64,000 nucleotides of DNA, taken from the NCBI RefSeq assembly GCF_003217775.1, contig NZ_QJVJ01000001.1, positions 804,828 through 868,827 on the forward strand. Direction: 5' to 3'. Below are positions 59,801-64,000 of the stretch, piece after piece; within the stretch, counting starts at the first letter, position 1, and each line of letters starts with the position of its first letter. Position numbers and translations under genes: made by a program. Under the pieces are notes generated by a model. It made no database searches. It saw only the letters and a program-made list of their open reading frames with translations, and had not been told where the DNA came from. This DNA is from Paenibacillus flagellatus. Its GTDB lineage: Bacteria; Bacillota; Bacilli; Paenibacillales; NBRC-103111.

Positions 59801-59970
59801 TCCCCCTCCAGCAGAATCGGACGGCTCCAGGTGACGTCGCGGAGATCCAGCACCCCCTGCGTCGCCGGCGCTCGTACGGGCGGCGAGCCGGCGAAAATCC
59901 ACGCAAGCCGAACGCCGGTTAATATCAAAACGAATGCGACCGTAAGGGCAAGTAAACGTCTAGTGTCCAT
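56896..59970 (-). CDS. Hybrid sensor histidine kinase with two kinase cores and a receiver
   Basis: A 1024-residue membrane kinase. Order: N-terminal anchor; extracellular 7TMR-DISM-type sensor (about 40-200); seven helices (205-405); HisKA with phospho-acceptor His437 in FLANTSHELRNP; HATPase (about 530-650) with MVFNLLHNAVKF and DTGVGI; linker; receiver (695-810) with Asp745 in TDVMMPRMSGYE; then a second, LytS/YesM-type kinase with His836 in QVQPHFLFNTLNSI and its own ATPase (DDGVGF, GIGLRNTNRRL). This double-core layout is typical of large Paenibacillus sensors of cell-surface or carbohydrate signals. No response regulator gene is adjacent. A terminator follows. Confidence 0.9.
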   Translation of the reverse strand: MDTRRLLALTVAFVLILTGVRLAWIFAGSPPVRAPATQGVLDLRDVTWSRPILLEGEWRFYPERFLMRPGDETSRTDDVFAVLPGSWKGHFADPDRVTGYGSYRLRIVLGDSLGEKRFAIAMPPAMAASELYVDGVKLGAGGLPGKTADDTSASETPYAVAFTTDRSEVDIVIHVANFVNPVNGGLLQSIAFGTEAVVKSHKLFSAAMQLLVCVFLTIHMLYAAVLFLMGVRQRALFTFVLMMVCVSLTVLVSDDKLLVAWLNVPYGISFRLYTLSYLWATALLLLFMKQLYPALQKRPWHRYYGVAVLGLTIAVALMPTTGVAWVDLYTIPLLLAGFLYAPALLLRATLRLDRDAVYLWLAFVSLTVNLMAGISTQFSGAFRSVHYYPVDFIVAFVAFSCYWFRMYFRNLQQTERLAAELKKADKQKDDFLANTSHELRNPLHGMINMARSVLEQERLSPDAKERLKLLVTVGKRMSLLLNDLLDLERLQSGGVRLHPHAVHVQAAVDGVIDMVRFTMEGKSIELRNEISETFPPVMADENRMVQMVFNLLHNAVKFTVEGHIAIRGFVRGEWAVLEVEDTGVGIARDMLQRMFLPYEQADSSLTAMGGGLGLGLRISRQLAELHGGTLEADSELGQGSVFRLTLPIAQGIGETASPPSDAAEPGELSRRQTAVEQEPGVSWADSAVDADAEKPNVLIVDDDPVNLHILKETLPRHRYRVSAVHSAQEALKRIDEEEWDLVVTDVMMPRMSGYELTRMIRRRFAMSELPVLLLTARSRPEDIAAGFQSGANDYMTKPADGLELRHRVRALTELKRTTAERMRLEAAFLQAQVQPHFLFNTLNSIAALSELDAPRMQSLLSVFGKYLRASFDFRNFERLVPLERELELVRAYLFIEQARFNERLRVQWDVPEGLLSTPVPPLSIQTLVENGVRHGVMKRSRGGTVHIRAEDRGDCVEIRVSDDGVGFAEDVLRRLSNDSPDPSVGIGLRNTNRRLRQIFGRGLDIASAAGEGATVSFQVRKRGS

Positions 59971-60093
59971 AGTTCAAAAGGATTCGGCAAGCCGAGCCGA
60001 TATCCTTCATGAAAAAAGAGGCCGTTTAGGTCCGTTTTGACGGGTCGCATCCCGCAGCGGGCTCTAACGTTACTGCAAAAGGAAAACGCACGC

Positions 60094-60130
60094 AAAAAAG
60101 ATACGCGGCACGCCGGGTGCACACGTATCT
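60094..60130 (-). terminator. Rho-independent terminator of the secreted protein gene
   Basis: Minus strand AGATACG and CGTATCT arms with further pairing (GTGCACC, GGCGTGCC), then TTTTTT. Confidence 0.8.
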
Positions 60131-60138
60131 GAAAATGG

Positions 60139-63100
60139 CTATTTCACTTTAACGACGACGGTTTTGCTCGCAGTGACGCCGGCCGCATTGACCAGCTCGG
60201 CGCGGTACTCGTAGGATCCGGCCGATCGGTCCGCGATCGCCGTCACCGCCTTCTGGGCTTGGGGGGTGTGCGGCGTCAAGCTTTGCGTATCGATCAGGCG
60301 ACCGTTCTCGTACAGCCGGTATTCGGTGCCGTTCGTTCCCCACCACATGTTCATCGCGATCGTATAGGCGCCGTCGCCGTCCCAATTGTCGTGGGACAGC
60401 ACCGGCACGCCGGGCGCCGCGTCGGCGACCCGGACGACGTGCGGCTCGCAGGCCGTCGTGCCGAACCGGTTGACCAGCTCGCACGTGTACGTGTACGTGC
60501 CGTTAGCTTTGCCGGTCACCGTCGTCCTCGCGACCTGCGCGGCCGGGCTCTTGCCGGTCAGCGTCCGCGTATCGATCAGGACGCCATTCTCGTACAGCCG
60601 GTACACCGTGCCGTTGTTCCCCCACCACATGTTCATCGTGACGGTGTAATCTCCGTCCTTAAGACCCGTATCATGCCCGTTGTCGTCGGACAGGACGGGC
60701 TTGCCCGGCGCGCCGCTCGCGCCCGGATCCGAAGCGGCGACCTGGAACGCGTAGCTCCGCACCGTCTCGTTGCCGGCGACGTCCGTCACGCTCCCTTGCA
60801 CCGTATGCGCGCCCAAGCCGAGATCGGACGCTTGGATCGGCTGAGCGGGGGCGATTTCCCGTCCGTCCAGCGTCAGCCGCTCGGAAACGACGCCGGACCC
60901 GGCATCGTCGCCGGCCAGCTCGAACGTCAGCGTGTCGGCGTCCGTCACGTCCCCGACGGGCCGGCCGGATTGCGTCAGCGCAGCGGTCGGCGCCGTCCGG
61001 TCCATCCGGATCGTGACCGACCGGACGGCCTCCGTGTTGCCGGCCGCATCGACGGAATAATAGTCGATCGTATGGACGCCGTCCGCTTCGATCGCGACCG
61101 GCTCCGTATAAGCGGCCGCCGCTCCGCCGGCGATCGCGATCCGCGTCCCGGCGACGCCCGACTTGTCGTCCGTGGCGGTCAACGCCACGGTCACCGGCCG
61201 ATTGAACCAGCCGCTCTCGTTAGGCTCCCCGGACAAGGCGGCCGTCGTGACGGGCGCCGTCGTATCGGCCGCCGCGGCGAAGTCACCCGCTCCTCTCGGC
61301 TTCAGCTGGTAGACGCCCTTGAATATCGAGGCGATTCCGCGGATGGTGACGGTATCTCCTTCCCGGTAAGGGAACGAGGACTGGGTCAGCCCGGTGCGGG
61401 CGTCAACCCGGATCCGGTTGGTAACGCCGCCGCCGACCGCGTCGAATTCGAACGAGCCGGTCGGCGGTGCGCCGGCGATCGCGCCGATCTTCACGTCCCG
61501 CAGCTCCACCAGCCGTCCTTGATCGGACGCCGAAACGGCGGAAACGACAAGCGGCTCGGGAAGGGCGGCAGTGCCCGTCTTGACGATTTGGACGGGATCG
61601 GCCAGCTCGAACTCCGTATTGTACAGCGCCGTCGTCGCGGTCACCTTCACCGTATCGCCGAGATGGAACCCGCTCGCGCTCTGGAACACATAGATGCCGC
61701 CGGTCGGATCTTGCACATAAAACGACTGCCCGCCGAAAGCGCCCGGCTCCGTCGTGACGACGCCCTCCACCGTCACGAGCGTCCCTTCCGGCTTGGCGCG
61801 AGCTTCCGCGACGGCGATCGGGGCCGGGATCGGATCCGGGTCCTCCGGCAGCGGCTCGGCCGGCACGTTGGCGATCGTTACCGCCTCCGTCTTCAAGTTG
61901 CTGCCGTTTTGGCGAAGCCGCAAATTCGCGGCACCGGTCGTCCCCGGCTTCAAGCGTACGTGCAAATCGATCGACGCGTGTCCGTTGGCGTCGGACGTGA
62001 CGCCGAAGGCGGAGCTGTAGCCGTAGACGGTCGGCCACGTGCCGTCCGCATTCCGGATGAGCGCGACTTGCGTGCCGCCGGTTAAGTAAATGCCGACGGT
62101 GTAACCCGAGACGGTCGTATTTTTCGGCAGATTGTCGAACACGACGCGGATTTGAAACTCCTCGGCGTTCGGCAGCTGCGCCTGATGGACGAAGCCGTAC
62201 GTCGGATTGTCCGTCACCGGGGGACCGCCGTACGAGCCCGGCTTGAACGTGCCGCGGTCGTACCATTTGTACCCGGCGTTCGGCGGCGCCCAAGGCTCGG
62301 GCTTCGGCTCCGTGGAGGCGGCCGGCTCCTCGAACGGGAGCAGCGCCGTCGGCTGATCGAGCTGCTGGCCGCTTACTTCGGTCAAATTCGTGTAGCTTTC
62401 CTTTTTGGCCAGCCAATTGACGATATTGACGAGCAGCTTGCCGTCGTCCTGCTCCTTGAAGCCGTCGTAGGTCGTCTTCTTCGCTCCGGTATCCTCGCGC
62501 AAATATTTCGGCGTCGCGTCCTCCACCGGAGACGAATCGCCGATGAAGGCGGCTTTGCCCGCGTCGGCTTTGGCTACGGCCACGTAGGGCCCCTCCGCCG
62601 TGCCTCCGCCGTTATAGACGCCTTGGTCGACCGCATTCGCCCACGCCTCGTTCGTCGGCGGGAGGTAGACGATCCCTTTCGCTTTCGTCGGATCGACGAT
62701 CGCCAGCGTCGAGCCCGCATGCATCGCCACGCTGGTTACGCCCGTCGTAATGCCGAACGCCTGCGCCGGATCGACGATCCGATCGGCGTTAATATCGCCC
62801 AGCGCATTATAGCGGAACCGCACGCCGAACTTCGTCGCCAGCCAGTCCGAGCTCGCGACGTCCTGCATCGCGGGCGACGCCGCCTCCTCCGCGCTCATCC
62901 CTTGGACCGGATTCGTCCAAGCGCCCCGGCGGTAGCCGTTCAGCGATTCGGAGCCGTCCCACCGGTTTTTGTTGCGGTCCGCGTTATAATGGTCGCCGAT
63001 GAAGAAAATGCTGCCGCCGCCCTGCACGTACTGCTCCATCGCCTGCTGCTCGCTCGTTTTGAACGGGATGTTCGGCTCCGCCACGACGAAGACGTCGTAC

Positions 63101-63432
63101 CCGCTCAAATCGCCAAGCGTGATCGGCGTCGTTTTCCGCAGCTCCTTCACGTCGTAGCCGTTGTCGGCCAGCCCGTTCGCGAAATCGGAAAACGCCCCGT
63201 CGATCACCCAGTCGGCGGCCCCCGCCGTCTGCGCATGCGTATTGTCGAAGAGCACCTTCTTGCCGGCATTTTCATTGACGACTCTCGCCTGAATATACGG
63301 CGCCGGATCGCTCGGCCCTTCCGCCGACACCGGCTGCCAGCCGCCGAACGCCGCCCCCTGCAACGGAACGGCGATCGCCAAAGCGAGCACGCCTTGGATC
63401 CACTTCGATTTCAACCGTGCCATCGTTCCCAT
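60139..63432 (-). CDS. Large secreted multidomain protein with GATase-like, OB-fold and Ig-like domains
   Basis: A 1097-residue exported protein from ATG 63432, with GGAGG eight bases upstream. A signal peptide ends near VSAEG (38). Residues about 58-345 form a GATase/DUF4350-like alpha-beta domain ([42 protein letters not shown]). About 540-620 is an OB-fold like those of YhcR-type nucleases ([30 protein letters not shown]). About 730-810 is an OmpL47-like Ig domain, and two C-terminal repeats (about 928-1000, 1022-1095) share YTxxMNMWWGxNGTxYRLYENGxLIDT, related to chitinase/carbohydrate-binding Ig modules. No sortase or S-layer motif is seen. Likely a cell-surface carbohydrate or nucleic-acid binding protein; enzymatic role unproven. 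Confidence 0.8.
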   Translation of the reverse strand: MGTMARLKSKWIQGVLALAIAVPLQGAAFGGWQPVSAEGPSDPAPYIQARVVNENAGKKVLFDNTHAQTAGAADWVIDGAFSDFANGLADNGYDVKELRKTTPITLGDLSGYDVFVVAEPNIPFKTSEQQAMEQYVQGGGSIFFIGDHYNADRNKNRWDGSESLNGYRRGAWTNPVQGMSAEEAASPAMQDVASSDWLATKFGVRFRYNALGDINADRIVDPAQAFGITTGVTSVAMHAGSTLAIVDPTKAKGIVYLPPTNEAWANAVDQGVYNGGGTAEGPYVAVAKADAGKAAFIGDSSPVEDATPKYLREDTGAKKTTYDGFKEQDDGKLLVNIVNWLAKKESYTNLTEVSGQQLDQPTALLPFEEPAASTEPKPEPWAPPNAGYKWYDRGTFKPGSYGGPPVTDNPTYGFVHQAQLPNAEEFQIRVVFDNLPKNTTVSGYTVGIYLTGGTQVALIRNADGTWPTVYGYSSAFGVTSDANGHASIDLHVRLKPGTTGAANLRLRQNGSNLKTEAVTIANVPAEPLPEDPDPIPAPIAVAEARAKPEGTLVTVEGVVTTEPGAFGGQSFYVQDPTGGIYVFQSASGFHLGDTVKVTATTALYNTEFELADPVQIVKTGTAALPEPLVVSAVSASDQGRLVELRDVKIGAIAGAPPTGSFEFDAVGGGVTNRIRVDARTGLTQSSFPYREGDTVTIRGIASIFKGVYQLKPRGAGDFAAAADTTAPVTTAALSGEPNESGWFNRPVTVALTATDDKSGVAGTRIAIAGGAAAAYTEPVAIEADGVHTIDYYSVDAAGNTEAVRSVTIRMDRTAPTAALTQSGRPVGDVTDADTLTFELAGDDAGSGVVSERLTLDGREIAPAQPIQASDLGLGAHTVQGSVTDVAGNETVRSYAFQVAASDPGASGAPGKPVLSDDNGHDTGLKDGDYTVTMNMWWGNNGTVYRLYENGVLIDTRTLTGKSPAAQVARTTVTGKANGTYTYTCELVNRFGTTACEPHVVRVADAAPGVPVLSHDNWDGDGAYTIAMNMWWGTNGTEYRLYENGRLIDTQSLTPHTPQAQKAVTAIADRSAGSYEYRAELVNAAGVTASKTVVVKVK

Positions 63433-63640
63433 CAATTCTTCCTCCCCGATTTCGGATTTTCGCTTTTCTCCTCGAGTTCCGCGCTGCCGACGTGTCTCCT
63501 GCGCTATCCTCCCTTCGGCCAAGGGCGAGCCCCTAGCAATCTTATACAATCTAGTAAACGTTCCCCGCTATTTTAACACGGGTTTCCGCCAAAAAAGTGA
63601 TAGGATTTTGTAAAAAAGCCGGACGCAAAAAAAGATGATA

Positions 63641-64000
63641 TGCTCCCCTTAAAGTAGTCAGGTGAAATAATAAAACCTGCTGCTATAAGGGGAGTTTTTT
63701 TCATGCGCCAAAAATGGAGTGCACAACAGAAGCTAGCGGTGATACAAGAAGCCGACGAGATGGGATTACAGGCAACCTCCCAAAAGTATGACATTGGAAG
63801 AACAACGCTGATTGAATGGCGAGATCGTTATGAGCAATGGGGATATGAGGGATTGGGGAACCGGACCCACAACAGAAGCTATTGCGCTGGGCTCAAGCTC
63901 CAAGCAGTCGAAGATTATCTATCCGGGGAACTATCACAAAGTCAAATTATCCGAAAGTACAAGATTGCTTGTCGTACCCAACTCCGTCGATGGATTCAGA
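63641..64000 (+). mobile_element. Left end of an IS3-type insertion sequence, cut by the window edge
   Basis: The element starts about 63641 with TGCTCCCCTTAAAGTAGTC, an IS3/IS150-like terminal repeat. The next bases contain its complement CTATAAGGGGAG, giving a hairpin of CTCCCCTTA and TAAGGGGAG (63643-63694), then a run of T. Such a structure is used by IS3 elements to block read-through from outside. The orfA start follows. Composition drops sharply in GC against all neighbours, a sign of recent arrival. The right end is outside the window. Confidence 0.75.
63703..64000 (+). CDS. IS3-family transposase OrfA, 5' part
   Basis: The first 99 residues of an OrfA: MRQKWSAQQKLAVIQEADEM, then SQKYDIGRTTLIEWRDRYEQWGYEGL, a helix-turn-helix of the IS3 InsE/IS150 type, with a second similar helix pair later (LSQSQIIRKYKIACRTQLRRWI). 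AGGGGAG lies eight bases before the ATG. It binds the terminal repeats and, through programmed frameshifting with OrfB, forms the transposase. The reading frame runs off the right edge. Confidence 0.85.
   Translation, partial: MRQKWSAQQKLAVIQEADEMGLQATSQKYDIGRTTLIEWRDRYEQWGYEGLGNRTHNRSYCAGLKLQAVEDYLSGELSQSQIIRKYKIACRTQLRRWIQ

Overview
This window is high-GC DNA (IS fragment at the right edge excepted) that reads as chromosome from an endospore-forming, Gram-positive, Paenibacillus- or Cohnella-like member of the Bacillales. Pointers are AGGAGG-type ribosome binding sites with many TTG and GTG starts, Bacillus-type lipoprotein signals, a Spo0E-family phosphatase, an AlaR/AlaT-like pair, a cre-type operator, and several AraC-family regulators beside ABC sugar uptake genes. 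I saw no rRNA, tRNA, CRISPR array or phage genes.

Layout. 1-571 is the 5' part of a sugar-binding protein gene with a cre box in its promoter. 1025-3793 carries an aminotransferase, an M50 membrane protease and an ArsC/Spx-like protein. 4182-15370 is a cobalamin regulon on the minus strand. A sigma-A-like promoter and a cobalamin riboswitch with its own terminator precede btuFCD-like uptake genes, then cobT, cobU, cbiB, cobS, an unusual cobD-cobQ fusion, a PduO-type adenosyltransferase and a translationally coupled pseudouridine synthase. Only late steps (corrinoid salvage, adenosylation, nucleotide loop assembly) are present; corrin ring synthesis genes are not in the window.

15481-24909 is mixed: AraC regulators, a lipoprotein, a chemoreceptor, a Spo0E-like protein, an alaR-alaT-like pair, small GNAT and VOC proteins, a 3' amidase remnant, and a striking gene (22753-23832) that joins a helix-turn-helix to a degenerate F1-ATPase beta-subunit fold. 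24996-30392 holds an ADP-ribosylglycohydrolase, a methyltransferase, an FHA-winged-helix regulator and a MecA-like penicillin-binding protein.

30754-40916 is a compact, partly overlapping minus-strand operon for an alpha-glucan or related polysaccharide. It encodes a DUF4912 protein, a GH57 branching enzyme fused to a GT4 glycosyltransferase, a nucleotidyltransferase fused to a phosphomannomutase-like domain without its catalytic serine loop, a small KTSC-like protein, a DUF4912-GT4 fusion and a GH15 glucoamylase.

41128-45938 has a PadR regulator, a small membrane protein, a membrane-anchored multicopper oxidase and a MATE exporter. 46152-53772 is a catabolic operon: IclR regulator, binding protein, two permeases, SDR dehydrogenase, creatininase-family hydrolase, an unassigned conserved protein and RidA. 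54234-56255 is a sigma-70-like factor followed by three VOC proteins, the last two start-stop coupled. 56324-63432 has a DUF2663-like membrane protein, a hybrid histidine kinase with two kinase cores, and a large secreted multidomain protein. The window ends inside an IS3-type insertion sequence (63641 onward), which is visibly lower in GC.
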